Assembly (NCBI GenBank): GCA_002633005.1
Contig: NMRA01000134.1
Location: forward strand, 783,012 to 847,011
DNA from: Phoronis australis
Taxonomy: Eukaryota; Phoronida; Phoronidae
Direction of reading: 5' to 3'
Length of the DNA: 64,000 nt
The notes beneath the pieces are model-generated. The model was not told where the DNA came from. It worked only from the letters and a program-made list of their open reading frames with translations, and made no database searches. Both the position numbers and the translations under genes were made by a program. Numbering within the stretch: position 1 is the stretch's first letter; every line of letters starts with the position of its first letter. Positions 11,101-24,740 of the stretch are shown here, piece by piece.

Positions 11101-14100
11101 CTGTGCTCGTTTCTAGCATTTTGCGTTGTGAAAGCACACGTTTGTTTCAGCCTCGTTATAACATGCGGCCATGCGAGACTGCTTGAGCCGAGGTACCATC
11201 AGCAAATTGTCAGCATTGTAACAGGCATGCAAAAGTTTTAGGGCTAAATAACAACTAGTGAATGCAACGAAATCAGGAAACGCAGGTTTTCTGACCAAAC
11301 CCAACGCGAATCATACTGAACCATGTGAACCAAATGTGGCTCACTCAGAGAACGTCACGTCGTGAATTTTGAGTAAATATAAACACTGCGCCATATATAT
11401 TACTGCAAAGTTGAACTATTTCAAGGGCTTAGACATTTGTAACAGAATTATTCATGTGCAACTGAAGTTACTAGCTAAAATAATGACCAATCTTAACAAA
11501 TATCCACGTGCGGTCTTCCCTGGAAGCAGTGCAGAAACAGGTATATTGTAAAATCACCTTAAAATCCGGTAAAACTATACAAAAACACTAGCGTTCGAGC
11601 GACTTTGGTTTGCATTGGCTAGTGTAAACCATATTAGCCATATATTAACCAATGAGAGTGGTGCTTGCTTCATGGCTTACTAATTTACTTCATTATCAAA
11701 AGGCAAGTTTAAAGAGAATAATCCCAACGTCAAACTTTGTTAATTCGAAATTCTGAGCTTGACACAACCCCAAACAATTATCAGCGATAGTTTTAGGTGA
11801 CTGTGATATTTTGTGTTTGCTTGCTTCTAACTTTGCCATCAAAATAATTTATTAAGAAGTCTCTGGAGTTGAAGCCAGACGTTGTAAACGGTTAGTTCGG
11901 AGGATATAGTTTCAAAAAGTGAGCCTAACAAAACGTCAGATCCGGGTGACCACATTGTAAAATGTAACTGACACAAAATGTTAATTTAATGATCTTATTG
12001 TTTTTCTGTTGCTACCCCGTGTTTGTAAAGAAATGCATAGCTTTTGGAAAATTCAAGAGGCAAAAATATTCAAACAAAAGAATTCCTAAGGTGCTCTAGA
12101 GCATAAATAACAAAATACCTAAAGGAGTCTATGTCAAGTTGCTGTTGCACTGGAATCAACGAGTCATTTCTGCTCTGACCTGCTATGACATGTCTTATGA
12201 CAAAAAGCCGATACTGTACATTTTTAAGCAGTAACACCCTGTCACCTACTTTATTGAGCATTTTTGTCTCACCCTCACTGACTACAGTGACTCTTTTTGT
12301 GTTTTTCAGTGTCTTCGGTGGCTTGTATGAAATTATTTCATAGCAAATGATTTCACAGTCTGATATTAAATTTTTTGATCTTGCAATCTTTTTAAATATT
12401 AGACCAATTTTTTTCGCTCAGCTCCGAGGAGATTAAACCGATGTTCAGAAATGAAAGAGGAAATTGTTAGAGACAATAGGAAGAACAGCTGCAAATGGGA
12501 GAAAAATAAATATCTGCTGGAATATTCTATGAATCTCGAAAAAATGCCACCGTGGATCAAGAAACTCATAATTGTACCTGTGTGAACCGTGATGTGACAT
12601 TCGTTAACGCCTCTCTTTAAAATCGAAAAGAAGGCATGAGTTAAAGAGCCGGTTGAAAGGTTAATAATACTAATCACTAAATAGAGACCAGCATCTCATC
12701 AGTTAGATCTACATATTCCCAAATCATAATTCTAAATACACTGAATTTAAAATGTCTTGTTTTCACACTGGAAGACAGCACCAGTTTTTTTAATCAAAAT
12801 ATAAATGCCATAAGTCGATACTGTCAACTAAACCAGGCTTCACACTTTGTTATAAGAAGATACTGAAGTCCTGTTACTAATACTTTTAAAACATTACCTT
12901 TAGTATTTACATGGATATGCATCAGAACCATCAACGACATGGACCAGAGAATAAGTTGGTACAACCTTAGGGCAAGTTCTAATTAATTACAATGCGTTTT
13001 TATTACAATGATTGGTAATATTTCAAACTTTATTTCACATTTTACATTTTATCACTTACATAGGCTTATTGCTTTCTAATTAATAACTCTACTTAACGCA
13101 TAAAAAGAGTTTTCCTGGTAACCAACAGGTGTCAAATACAAAATGATTATCACTCTCATTCCCATGTACATTGCTTACCATCTTTGAAGGGAAGTGAGAG
13201 TTTTAGAGGGTTGTTTTATATCTTTAATCAGGTGTATTGAAAGGTTAAAATCCTAGAGTATATTCCTAACATAGGCCTCGTGCAAAAGGTCAATCAGTAC
13301 ATTTTGATTAGAAAACATTGAATCAGTAGCAAAAGACCAATATAGGTTAAATACTTCAAAAGTTTTAATCACTCTGAATTGATATCTTAGTCACAAAAAA
13401 CAATTTAACACTAGAAATTCAGAGGGTAAGTCCGTCACACACACTCAACTTACATCGAGCTGTTTGAAGAAAATTTCTTAGAAGATATCATCAAAAACTT
13501 TAGTGTTTTGTACTTTGCAAACATTGAACTAAATCATCATATAAAGCAAAAAATTATAACCAAATGCAACTCGCAGAGAATTAATTTTAATTTTTTTTCA
13601 AAATTTCAAATTCCCTGCGTACGTCCGTCACACCCATTTAAAGGCAGTTTTCTCAGTCAGATAAAAGGATAGGAGAAAAGTTGATACATGCTTTGGAAGC
13701 TATTACTGAGACCTATCAATTGATGTACTAATCATTTTCTTAGGATGCACAGTTTTTCACAATTGATCAAAATGCTCTCTGATTGTACGCCCGTCACAAA
13801 GGGAATTGGCCACATACAATTTTGATACCAGATGTGAATGTTTGCAGTGAAACGTCAATAGTATTTATTGAATATTTATTTAGTAAAAATAAAACTCTTA
13901 AATCCAGTAACACCACATCACTCAATAACAGCAAGTCTCATAAATTATCAATATTGTCGTACTGGCAACTGTGTACAACCTGATTGTATCTGTGATAGCG
14001 GTTAAAACATGGAAGCTAATGTCGATAGGTCTAACCTTCTGAAAGTAACGGATCGTTGACTCTTAAGAACCATCTTACACGTACGTGTACCTTGCTTATA

Positions 14101-14860
14101 TTTACCGCGTCATCATTTGTATATACACGTATAACACAAGAAATCATATAAGCCAATTCAAATTTTATTGAAACAAAAAAGAACGACTTTTAAAAGTCCA
14201 TCTTACACCTATCTTCTTTCAGTTACCGCCAGACTCAATATGTACTTTGAACTAAACAATACATAACACAACAAATCCAGTATACATTACAAAAGCTTGT
14301 CTATTCAATTTAAAAAGCAATTTCAACAGTTCAGCAGCCTGTTCGGTGCCTACATATGAGTTCCTGAGTCACATCAAAGGCCAACATACTGTCAAACTTG
14401 AAATCAACAGTGCAGTAATCTAAGAACCATGATTTTAGACAAGATTGCAAACGTATTACCAATGACGTAAAATTAGCCGTGTCTTGTTTTCCCAGAAACT
14501 GACAATCCAGAACGAACTTTTAAACCATAGAATTGCAAGGTAAAAAATAGTCGCCAATTTCGAGGTCCAACGACACCTCACTAACCAAATATAGGGTCTG
14601 TGCGCCCCGGAATACGTAATGGCTGATAAAGCCAAAATGAGTTAGTCGTGTCTACATCTGTATTGTATGCCGAGACAAGTGACGAGTCATTATTATTCCG
14701 TAGCAACCCCCTGTTGGAAGTATGATAGATATAAAACATCATGGGATTCATACAAGATCATTTTTAAATGATCAACTGTTTAAATAACCATTGCGCCTGT
14801 CGCTGTGCCTATGTTGTGGGTCATGAAACATCGTATTAGTCCCAAACACATCGTTAGAGT
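8154..14860. other. Intergenic, no gene recognised
   Basis: About 6.7 kb of AT-rich DNA. Open frames such as those at 8199-8489 and 12399-12677 have no domain that I recognise and no codon or splice support. I see no RNA gene or long repeat. Confidence 0.5.
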
Positions 14861-15093
14861 TACTAAATTTATCGATAGAGTTAGTAAGTCTATCGACAGA
14901 GATAGTAAGTCTATTGACAGAGTTAATAAGTCTATTGACAGAGTTAATAAGTCTATCGATAGAGATAGTAAGTCTATCGATAGAGTTACTAAGTCTATTG
15001 ATAGAGCTAGTAAGTCTGTCGATAGAGGTAGTAAGTCTATCGATAGAGATAGTAAGACTACTGACAGATTTAAGAAGTCTATCGATAGAATTA
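14861..15093. repeat. 21-bp minisatellite with palindromic core
   Basis: Eleven tandem copies of a 21-bp unit are built on agtaagtctatcgatagag. The core TCTATCGATAGA is its own reverse complement. Because 21 is a multiple of three, several frames stay open on both strands. The + frame reads a heptad KSIDR.S, and a minus frame also reads SIDR because of the palindrome. The overlapping open frames are therefore a by-product of the repeat and not evidence of genes. Confidence 0.9.
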
Positions 15094-15931
15094 GCAATGG
15101 AGAAAAAAGTTCCCCTTGCGGTCCTTTTGCAGCCACCGTATGTCAAAACTGAAACTCGTGTAGGATTCTCTATTTCATTGCTGTTCGTTTTTCAGTGGTT
15201 TATGGTATAATAAGGAATTAAGGAATGGCGAAGCGTTGCGTTTGTGGTGGTTGTGACAACGTAGTTTTCGACCACGTCATGTCTCTTTTCACTTTTTCGG
15301 GGGACATCGGACAGTAGCGGATATGGCACAATTTTATACAAGAAACGCGTGTTGGTGGACATGACACACTGGCGGTGGGTACGTTCATACGTCACACTTA
15401 TGTCCATGGAAGCTAAGAAACTTTCAATTTAATTCGCTTGTCTTCTAATTTCCGTTTTGTTTGGACATTGAATTCACGGTTGTGAGGCACATTTCTATAA
15501 AGGAAGGTTTAATGGTGCTGTCAAAACAAGGTAGATGGTAGGCTAGATCAGGATGGTTTTAAGCACTTTAAGGTCCGGACATTCCCGACATTGTTTCCAA
15601 CCTTTACCACTGGAAACACGGCGAGACAACAATTGCGTTTTCAATCTGATGGAGTGAATAAATTCCCTGTACCAGGAACAATTGTTTCGAAGTTACTTTT
15701 TATAGTCAGATGCAGCACCATGTTCGTGTCATTCTGTGGACTATTTGACGTACAGGTGTCACTTAGGGTTTTCACACTTCCGATTAACTCCACAGCACTT
15801 GACGGAAATGTAAATGGTTGCCTTGGTGATTCGGCAAGTGCCACATGATATCGATTCATTCATTTACTTAGAATTAATCAAGCTCGGTGGTTGTGCTTTA
15901 CAAATCAGGTAAGAATTTCCTACGATATTGA

Positions 15932-15966
<35 letters not shown>

Positions 15967-16437
15967 CGTTTTGGAAACACTTAATGCATTTTGAGATGAA
16001 AGAACAGTCGCATTCTGATGAATGACGTGCACGTACCGTCGTGTACGATTTTTAAACATGAATTAACGCTCCATTTTGTTTGCCTCTCCAGCATGTATTT
16101 CTATTTCCTCCTACTGTTAGACTTACTGGCGTAAACGTTTTGGATATTCCGCCTAGACGGAGTGCTGTGGAACATAAATTTAATGATTTCATATCCAGCT
16201 CTCAAAGGAAGTGGACCGTGGTAAATGAGCGTCCTGCTGGATTTCAAGAGAACATGAGAATTCCTCTAATTTGGGCCCCGTAGGGATACCATATGAATGC
16301 CTCAGGCCGGAATCGTATGTAAAATTAGAGCTTTGACACTATACGGAGTGCTGGCGGATTTTTGAAATAAAAAGTTAAACGCAAGCTTTTGCCGCTCGCA
16401 TGAACATTTCGTGGCACACTGCATATACTGTCCGACA
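15094..16437. other. Intergenic with a short GT/GA microsatellite
   Basis: A (GT)n tract runs into a (GA)n tract at about 15931-15966. Otherwise nothing is recognised before the assembly gap. Confidence 0.5.
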
Positions 16438-17190
16438 NNNNNNNNNNNNNNNNNNNNNNNNNNNNNNNNNNNNNNNNNNNNNNNNNNNNNNNNNNNNNNN
16501 NNNNNNNNNNNNNNNNNNNNNNNNNNNNNNNNNNNNNNNNNNNNNNNNNNNNNNNNNNNNNNNNNNNNNNNNNNNNNNNNNNNNNNNNNNNNNNNNNNNN
16601 NNNNNNNNNNNNNNNNNNNNNNNNNNNNNNNNNNNNNNNNNNNNNNNNNNNNNNNNNNNNNNNNNNNNNNNNNNNNNNNNNNNNNNNNNNNNNNNNNNNN
16701 NNNNNNNNNNNNNNNNNNNNNNNNNNNNNNNNNNNNNNNNNNNNNNNNNNNNNNNNNNNNNNNNNNNNNNNNNNNNNNNNNNNNNNNNNNNNNNNNNNNN
16801 NNNNNNNNNNNNNNNNNNNNNNNNNNNNNNNNNNNNNNNNNNNNNNNNNNNNNNNNNNNNNNNNNNNNNNNNNNNNNNNNNNNNNNNNNNNNNNNNNNNN
16901 NNNNNNNNNNNNNNNNNNNNNNNNNNNNNNNNNNNNNNNNNNNNNNNNNNNNNNNNNNNNNNNNNNNNNNNNNNNNNNNNNNNNNNNNNNNNNNNNNNNN
17001 NNNNNNNNNNNNNNNNNNNNNNNNNNNNNNNNNNNNNNNNNNNNNNNNNNNNNNNNNNNNNNNNNNNNNNNNNNNNNNNNNNNNNNNNNNNNNNNNNNNN
17101 NNNNNNNNNNNNNNNNNNNNNNNNNNNNNNNNNNNNNNNNNNNNNNNNNNNNNNNNNNNNNNNNNNNNNNNNNNNNNNNNNNNNNNNNNN
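16438..17190. other. Assembly gap (N run)
   Basis: 753 unknown bases. Any open frame crossing this stretch is meaningless. Confidence 0.99.

Positions 17191-17276
<86 letters not shown>
17191..17276. repeat. (CA)n microsatellite
   Basis: An uninterrupted CA dinucleotide run of about 85 bp directly abuts the gap, which it probably caused. Confidence 0.97.
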
Positions 17277-17281
<5 letters not shown>

Positions 17282-18734
17282 CGGGCGGTGCTCGACCTAT
17301 CCACTTGAGTTCTATCCCGATGCCTAGCACTGATGTTCGGGTGGTTTTTTATCGGATCGGTAGCAGCGATTAGCGATTTTTGATGCAGACACTCGGCCTA
17401 CGCCACACATAATCCCGGACTGTCGGCTGATATAACGTTTTTCGCTGACGCAGTTCATCGGATCGGCACCGGAAGGTTCGAGTACCTTAGGCATAAAACA
17501 ATACGAAAACACCTGTGCAACCATGAATACATTTAGTTTGCCTAATGGATTCGATTTATTCTTTTTACTTCCAGACATACTTCCGTACATTATGCCGCTG
17601 TCCTATACTCACTGAACTCTGATTCTCAATGATGAACACACAGTTTGAATGTATCGCGGCAAGTCTTGCTGAATCATAACTTTTAGTTACTATTTGATCC
17701 TACCTTTTCATAGTCACAAGTTAAACTGAGAAACTAAAATGATTATGTTTGCAAATATCAGATAATGAAGTCACATGATCATAGCACAAGTTATCCACCC
17801 GCAACTCAACAATATACGTCAAACAAGTGTGGAAGAGTTAAAGACACCATTGTGCAAGTTTTCATTAAACTTTTACAGCACTGAATTAATTTTTTAAAAA
17901 ATAATTCAGAGGTGAACTTTTCACTTTGAATTTTCCTCAGTTGGATCCCTGGTTGTGTAGGCTTATTGGCGATATTTCCCGAATTGTTTGGTGGCTGTTT
18001 CGACACGCTTTAAAGATGTGAAAAAGCAACACTACTGTTGCCATTTTTGCCACGTCATTAAATAATTGTCACGCTACATGTACCATTGTATGATCCCCAA
18101 CGATTCACTTATGAAGATATTGTTTTTTCCAATACTTAACTTGACCTTTATTGGAAGTAGTATGACAAAAAAATTAAGTTATTTTCAAACTGCCTCCCAA
18201 ATTTGAGAAAATGCCTACGACTTCGCCGAAAATGCGAAGTTATTCGACGTACACGGTGGGGGAATTCGACGTGCAGATAATCGCAAAATGAATCGCGACC
18301 CGAGGCTAAAAGAATAGTTAAAACGAATAGCACAACCATAGACATCACATAGTATTATGACGTCTGTGAGTACAACCAAGTCAATGAAGCTGTGAACCCC
18401 AGCCAATCAAAGCGCTGAATAATGTAAACAGTACGATTGTCCTCCAGGCATATTTTGGTCACAAAGCAGAAAGATGGTATTTCGATGTGTTTGGGACACG
18501 TATAGTTCCCATCCAGATTCACGGAGAACGAACACAGTGTGCTAACGGGATATAGAAATGTGTGGTACTTGAGTATGTGTGCTCGGACATGTACGAAAGA
18601 CTAACCAATCCAGCATGGAATAAATTCATCTTCCTAGCACATGGCAAATATTTTTTTATTTTTTTCTGTAAGTGTAGCTGGTTTAAATTAATTTAACAAT
18701 CAGACGTCATGGAACATATGTGGGAGACAGCAAA
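17277..18734. other. Intergenic, no feature seen
   Basis: No supported gene, RNA or repeat. Confidence 0.5.
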
Positions 18735-19229
18735 GAATTCTAGCCCTGGAATGCCAACTCCTGCACGTTACCAACGTATTCTATTATAGAGCTTGTGACT
18801 TCTAGGCTAGCCGCCAGTGGTTGCACTGTGAATTTTCGGCTATCTGCTCGACTGAATTTTGGTTGAGTGTTGTAGTTATCAAACCAACCTTACTTTAATT
18901 GCTTCATTTTCATTTTGTTAATATTGTTCATCTGGCGAGACTCTTGAGGCACGGTTCCATACAATCAGCGATTTCTCGGTAAAATAAGTCAACAAACCTG
19001 ATAATTACATTGGTAATTCTCAAGTCTTAGAACCACTTTCGTCAACCTATCAAACTACATGTTACCAGTTTTTCAACAAGTCATTGTTGGGTGTTCAAGT
19101 CATGTTACTCTATTTTACAGAAAGAAGTAACTTTTGAATTCTGATTATTTGTTTTACACTTGTAAATGAAAAGTTTAGTGCAGATGTGTTTACGCGACTT
19201 TCGAAAAACTAATCGTGTTTTGCGTAGCT

Positions 19230-19260
<31 letters not shown>

Positions 19261-20092
19261 NTGTGTGTCTGTGTGTGTGTGTCTGTGTCTGTGTCTGTGT
19301 CAATTATTAGTGTTTTCAATTGTTTCTATATTAATTATTTTGTGTAACATTTACCTTTTGCCGACATACTTTTAAATTTTTTCCCGTCATTCCACCAGAC
19401 CATCAACATGTCCAGCTTTTTGACACACGGTGACATATCATCATGTACTGCTGTAATTTCCCACACGACAAAGCACTATTTTCCCGATGGACTAAAAAGA
19501 AAGAACAAGACATTTTTTTAGAAACCCGTAATTCGTATTTGCCCATGCGACTTAGAAAAAACTCCTTTGAGCGCTTTTGGGCGTAACTCTCCTTTTCGAC
19601 AAAAACGCTGTCGGGACGTTTTTGTGTGTTGCGGCGAACATTAAGCTTCTGCGTTTTGGCATAGACCCAGACGCTCCGCTTTTTATCCAGAAGTCCCGCT
19701 TTTCAGTTCAGTTAAAATGTCACTGCATTTTAACAGAATAACTGTATCAAACAGCACTAAAGGTCCAATTAATACGTAAAGATGTATAATATTGGACGAA
19801 TGCCTGACTAAATTCTTCAGAAACTGTGAACCGGGATCCGTACTCTAAAATCTTTGTCTCGATAGGATAGAAATCTTTCGAGAATCATCGAAATTATTTC
19901 CCAGCTGGTTTAATGAATCTCTTATGTATCTCAGGACGGTTCTGTTCCTTCTTTGTTTTACTATTCCACTTTATTATTTTTCACATTTTGGTAACACTCT
20001 TGTTTTTTAGAATTAAAAAATTGTCAGGTATACGAAACGATGATTATTCATGAATTAAACTATTTATCGTTTGCTTCTGCTGTAAACACACA
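18735..20092. repeat. Diverged long repeat, copy A
   Basis: Collinear in the same orientation with 25503-26999. Shared landmarks include 'agccctgga' near the start, 'gataggatagaaatctt' near 19862 and 'cattttggtaacactcttg' near 19984. Copies are clearly diverged, with small indels. A (GT)n tract at about 19232-19302 (with one N at 19261) is not shared in the same place. The family is unknown; it is most likely an old non-autonomous transposon. Confidence 0.65.
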
Positions 20093-23030
20093 CCATCAAG
20101 ACGAGCTTTCTAACGATATGACTCTTATTCGGTTGAAAAACGGCGGAGATGCGAAAAGTTTTAGTGACAGTTAAATTCAAAGCCGGAACAAACGAATGCA
20201 AACAAATGACACTCACGCGCGGAGCAACCTCAGCAGCGCGAGATCTGAGCTGGCTAGAGTCCTATGGAGACGGCAAGTGTGATTTATGAAAACGTCTCCT
20301 CGTTTGGTACATCGGCAGAAAGTAGCAGACCATTCGCATATTTCATTTTTTCTGTGTGAATCCACCTGACAGAATTATGAAGCTCAGTTGCATCAGTTGA
20401 TTAGTTAATCTGTGAATGGGATTCAGAACTTGGAAGTGTGGAGACAGCTGTGTGTAATTTGTGTCTCCCATGCCGGGGTCCTTTGTGCGGCGCCATACCG
20501 GTAACAGTTTCAGCGGAAATACACATCGCCAGGAACACATCGAAAAACATCCTGATAACCTTCCGCAGACCAAATTTTTGCGAAAAAAAAAGATCACGCA
20601 AGACCTCACAAACTTGAAATCACGCTAATGAAAAGGACGTTTATATCGCGAGAATGCTGACTGAAGTGGTTGGTGGGCGAGTTTGGAGAATTATGGAATT
20701 GAATTCGTTTTGTAAGCGAGTAGGTTTGTTGTCACTAAACTTGTGGCATTTTCTGGCGAGTGCCTTCAAATATTAACCAGTACACGTCGAAATTCTGATT
20801 GCGTGAGAATATTTATCTGCAGAATTAATACCAGAAATATAACTGCTCGTAAATCAATCTCTTCAAGAGAACTTATTCACTCGAAGATTCGTGGTTTTAC
20901 TATTGCTTTTCACTCCGCCATTTTGCATTTTTGTGAACACGAGAACTAAAACATTCACTTGGCGCATTGGCTAGCTCTAATCATAATACGACGTCATTGG
21001 GTCAAAACAAAGACGGTGTCTGATCGAAACTTGAGAATGCAAAATGGCAGACGATTTGACACGTCTTTGTTAGAGGAACCTGGTAAAAGAGGCGAAATAT
21101 AACCGGGTAAGAAAATTTATGGTTCCTTAAACATCTTAAGGGAGTTTGATTTCCTTAATAGTAATATATTCAACCAGTATTTTTCCTATTCTTCAGATTT
21201 ATGCCCATTTGTGAAAAAAATTTTGATGGTCCTTCAGCTCTGTTTGATATGAAGATATTGTTTTCAGAATGAGAAATCTAGACGCAGCGTGTAACATTTC
21301 TGTGCAAAGACAGATCTGTCGACACGAAAGACCGTGTATAAAACAACTTAACTATGGTAATACACAAATGTATAATCATTGAAAGTGAAGTGAATCTGCA
21401 AAAGTGTTATAGTTTCCTTAGTTGTCTTTTGTTCTGAAGCAAAAACAGCATACTGTCAATCAGAGACCTATTGCCCGTAAGAAACGCCGGTGTATTTGTC
21501 TGTTTCAGTTTCAACAAACGTTTGGAATTGCCTAATGCAATAATTCACTTCCTATTGCTCCGGTGCCTACCAGCATTGCCACGTTTTTTACATAGAAATT
21601 TCTCATTATACAACAGATGCACGCCACTCCTTCTCAGTAGCAGAGGTTGCCATTTCACTCACTTAAAATAGTTATCTCCGCTTGAGCGCTCAAAAATTCG
21701 AAAAATAACTCATTATTCACATTGTGACAAACGAGTATTCCACCCAAGTTACAAAAATCGTGCTGCAAATACTCAAGTTTACCGTCGAAATCTCGAGATT
21801 GAAGTGACGCAAGGATTATGTAATGATTTAACTAAAGCAGTTGTGTTTGTACTGACTGATTCGCCGACAAAACATAATATTAGTTTACTCCAAGTTTTGC
21901 ATTGTACTTTACGGAAAATCAAATGACTCTTAGAATTATAAAATATTCAGTCTCGTGCAATAGAAGAACGTAATATTCCACTCCCAAAACTGACGTACGC
22001 TAATTTTTGTGACAAAGCTCTATTAAATGTGAGACATAATGAAATTCCACAGAAATGTTCACTCGTGAGAGAACACAAACGATGTGAGATATATTCATTA
22101 AACTTCATTATATTGTCTTTCACCGTGTTCCATTCTTAATCACGAAATAAATAGATTCAATTATTGGACTGTTATATCAACCACTGGTATATTAATTACT
22201 CTTGGGACCTATTAAGATTGACCATACTAAAATATAGATTTCAAATGTTTGTTCAAATTATTTTCACGCTCAAGGAAAATCATTTTTAAAGGTGAGTGGA
22301 CAACGCATTGCACGAACGAGTAAGCCACTTGCAGATAAACCGGGTATAATTCTTGACATTATGTTGACATGATTCTCGCGAATTAGCCACATTTTTGTAC
22401 CCCGTTTACATGATGCAGTTTGTCTTCATTGCGTTCACACAGCAACTTACGTCTGTCACACTATGCATCAGAATGAATAGGGTGTCAAATTTGCACTCGG
22501 CGATGTTTGTTAGAGAACCATGACCATCAAATTACCGTTATTCCCCATTGAAATGCTGGGATATGGTAAGGAACTACGATAGTTACAGTATTTCACTGAG
22601 GCAAACCTAAATTCACAATCTGCTGTGGTATTACTGGTCGCTGAGGAGATATCCTTTGTGCACTTCGGTTGGCCGTAGACGACATTCACCGCTGACAATA
22701 ACGACTCTAGAAACCTTCAAACACTTGAATCTCTGAATACTTAAACACCAGTTTAGTAAGTTTTTTGTCCTTACTTCGTTGATGTGATAAATTTGAGTAT
22801 TTGTCCGGGAACTAAACAACCTGAGATACAAAAGTAGATTTTTCAAAATCTACTAATTGTTTTCACAGGCGTTAAGTTGTTGCTATCATTCGTGAGTCGG
22901 AAGCAAATCGGCTAACGCGTGTGTGCGATGTCACGTGACCTGAATTAGGTGTTGAATCAAAAGTCGGAAGTGTGCCACATTTTTACGCTCCCACATAATT
23001 ATATGTGGGTGCATATTGCCATCATCTCTG
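20093..23030. other. Intergenic, no gene recognised
   Basis: About 2.9 kb with no supported gene. A minus-strand frame at 20401-20601 has a hydrophobic start but no splice or domain support. Confidence 0.45.
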
Positions 23031-23389
23031 TCTGGGTGTCCGGCGACCGCAGCTGTATTTCTTAAACCCCTCCCAGGACCTGATTAGATTTGGCAAATGT
23101 GTTTCCATGAAGCTGACGACAGTTCATGCGCGCACCCGGNCCCCCCCCCCATTTGGCGAAGTGGGCAAAAAGGTCCGCCTCTGAAAGACAAAAATCCGAG
23201 AAAATGAGGCATAACTCCATTAAACATGTGCAAACGCACAATTTACAGTGGTGCGCCGGTTTTTTTTTAGTCCGCCTACCTTTTTTGTTACCAAAGCGTC
23301 CACAAAATCAGGAATTCGAGCCCCCCATATTGAAGGCTGGGTGCGCGCATGCAGATGACGACTAATGTCAGACCTATCCGGCAACCGGT

Positions 23390-23403
23390 TTGCCCCCTAG
23401 TGG
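23390..23403 (-). promoter_or_regulatory. CTCF-like motif
   Basis: The minus strand reads CCACTAGGGGGCAA, which matches the bilaterian CTCF core CCASYAGRKGGCRS except at the last base. Confidence 0.35.
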
Positions 23404-23624
23404 CAATTATAGTTTTTACGTTTACCTCTGTTTCTTCGGAGATCCTCAGCGGATTTTCCTGCAGTTTGGAAGATAAGTATCATGTGGCCAATTTTACTGT
23501 ATCCCAATCTGTTTCTTTGGCGTCAACCCCTCTATCATCCAAACCATTCTAAGGATGTTTGTAAAAATTGGCATATCTGTTCTTACTGTGAAGAGGACGA
23601 CTGACGATGACTTTGACTACTGTG

Positions 23625-23638
23625 GCGCCTCCTAGTGG
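23625..23638 (-). promoter_or_regulatory. CTCF-like motif
   Basis: The minus strand reads CCACTAGGAGGCGC, with one mismatch to the CTCF core consensus. Confidence 0.3.
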
Positions 23639-24056
23639 CAGTTTTGTGTGTTTTTGCGCCCATGGGTGTATCTCCTGAAACGCACTGCAGGATCTTTACT
23701 AGATTTAGCAAGTGTATTTTTATTAAGTTTGCAACAGACGACGACGAATTTCGGACGGATTGGACTGCCGGTGTGTGCCCTAATGGCAATTTTAGGTTTT
23801 TACGTTTACCTCTGTTTCTTCAAAGGTCCTCAACGGAATTTCATGAAATTTGGCACATAGGCATCAATTTAGTGAGATGATGCTATCCTCCTATTTTTGG
23901 ATGGATTCAAGGTATTTTGCACCACCTTGTGGCCATTTTTAATGTTTTTGAATCTGCTTTTGGGCGTTTTCCTCTTTTTCTCTCAAATTCAATAATTAGC
24001 TTTCTATTAAAGAAACAGTGACATTTTCCCGTTTTCTGATGGGATCGACTTAATTT

Positions 24057-24070
24057 GCGCCATCTAGTGG
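24057..24070 (-). promoter_or_regulatory. CTCF motif, perfect core
   Basis: The minus strand reads CCACTAGATGGCGC, a full match to CCASYAGRKGGCRS. It is the best of four same-orientation motifs within about 840 bp. Confidence 0.4.
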
Positions 24071-24212
24071 CCATTTTTACTATTCTGTAGTCTGTTTTTG
24101 GCGTTCGCTCCTGTGTTAATCAAACCACTCTAAGGATGATGGTGAAAATTGGTATATATTATGTTCTTAGTGTGAAGAGGACGGTTGACGATAATTTTCC
24201 GACGACTTTGTA

Positions 24213-24226
24213 GCGCCTCCTAGTGG
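24213..24226 (-). promoter_or_regulatory. CTCF-like motif
   Basis: The minus strand reads CCACTAGGAGGCGC, the same variant as at 23625, within the same repeat family. Confidence 0.3.
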
Positions 24227-24456
24227 CAGCTTATTTTCGTCCACGGCTGTCTCTCAGTCCTAAACCCACTACAGCCAGAGGTTTTTTATATAATTTAGCA
24301 AGTATATGGTATGAAGTTGAAAACGGACAACGATGACGTTCAGACCGATCCGACGAATGCTGAGCACGCTAGAGGCAGTTTCTCTCCTTTCACTGTGGAC
24401 TACAAAAATGAAGAAGAAACCCGGCGTATTTCAACGTGAACGTTCACACTTGAATC

Positions 24457-24740
24457 TGTAATGCTCACTTCTACCTGGAGGATTTTATCAACCCAGACGC
24501 AAAGAAACGAAGACTGAAAGCGAAGCAGTACCCTCGAGCTGTAAAACTGGACGAAGTCGAAGAAGTGCATAAAAAGGAAACTAAAATGACCTGTTTTAAG
24601 CTTGAACAATCGAGACAAGAAACGGAATAAGAGGAAACTGATTCATCATCTGAGTGAGAAGGTGGCTCACAGCCGGGAAACAGTCGTCTCTTATCGAGAA
24701 AAACGCGAACAGTATACAAGGACGACCTGTTAGTGGTGTT
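24457..24740 (+). pseudogene. THAP-domain remnant followed by coiled-coil-like segment
   Basis: One frame encodes CNAHFYLEDFI followed by KKRRLK and a basic/acidic tail. CxxH followed by F..(D/E)FI and a basic RRLK is the C-terminal half of a C2CH THAP zinc finger. A stop precedes the CNAH, and the frame ends at about 24631. A neighbouring frame then continues as a charged, helix-prone segment (LIHHLSEKVAHS...). THAP domains bind DNA and are common in P-element and Kolobok-type transposases. This is a broken fragment, and the N-terminal CxxxC half is not visible. Confidence 0.5.

Larger units (their letters stand above)
23031..24360. repeat. Imperfect repeat block with recurring 'cctagtggca' segments
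   Basis: Similar segments recur: one with 'tttttacgtttacctctgtt' at about 23412 and 23796, one with 'agatttagcaagtgt' or close variants at about 23085, 23700 and 24292, and several 'ctagtggc' cores. The order suggests two or three diverged copies of a larger unit. Each core resembles a CTCF site (listed separately). One N occurs at 23140. Confidence 0.6.

Noticed and set aside
14861-15093. CRISPR-like array
   Set aside because: Contiguous imperfect tandem units with no unique spacers, in eukaryotic DNA; a minisatellite.
14772-15210. Four overlapping frames of about 100-124 codons
   Set aside because: Products of a 21-bp tandem repeat with palindromic core; no independent coding evidence.
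16302-17373. Long open frames (300-340 codons) on both strands
   Set aside because: They consist of the N gap read as X plus a CA dinucleotide repeat.
20401-20601. Minus-strand 66-codon frame with a signal-peptide-like start and basic sites
   Set aside because: Composition alone; no homologue recognised, no splice or promoter support.
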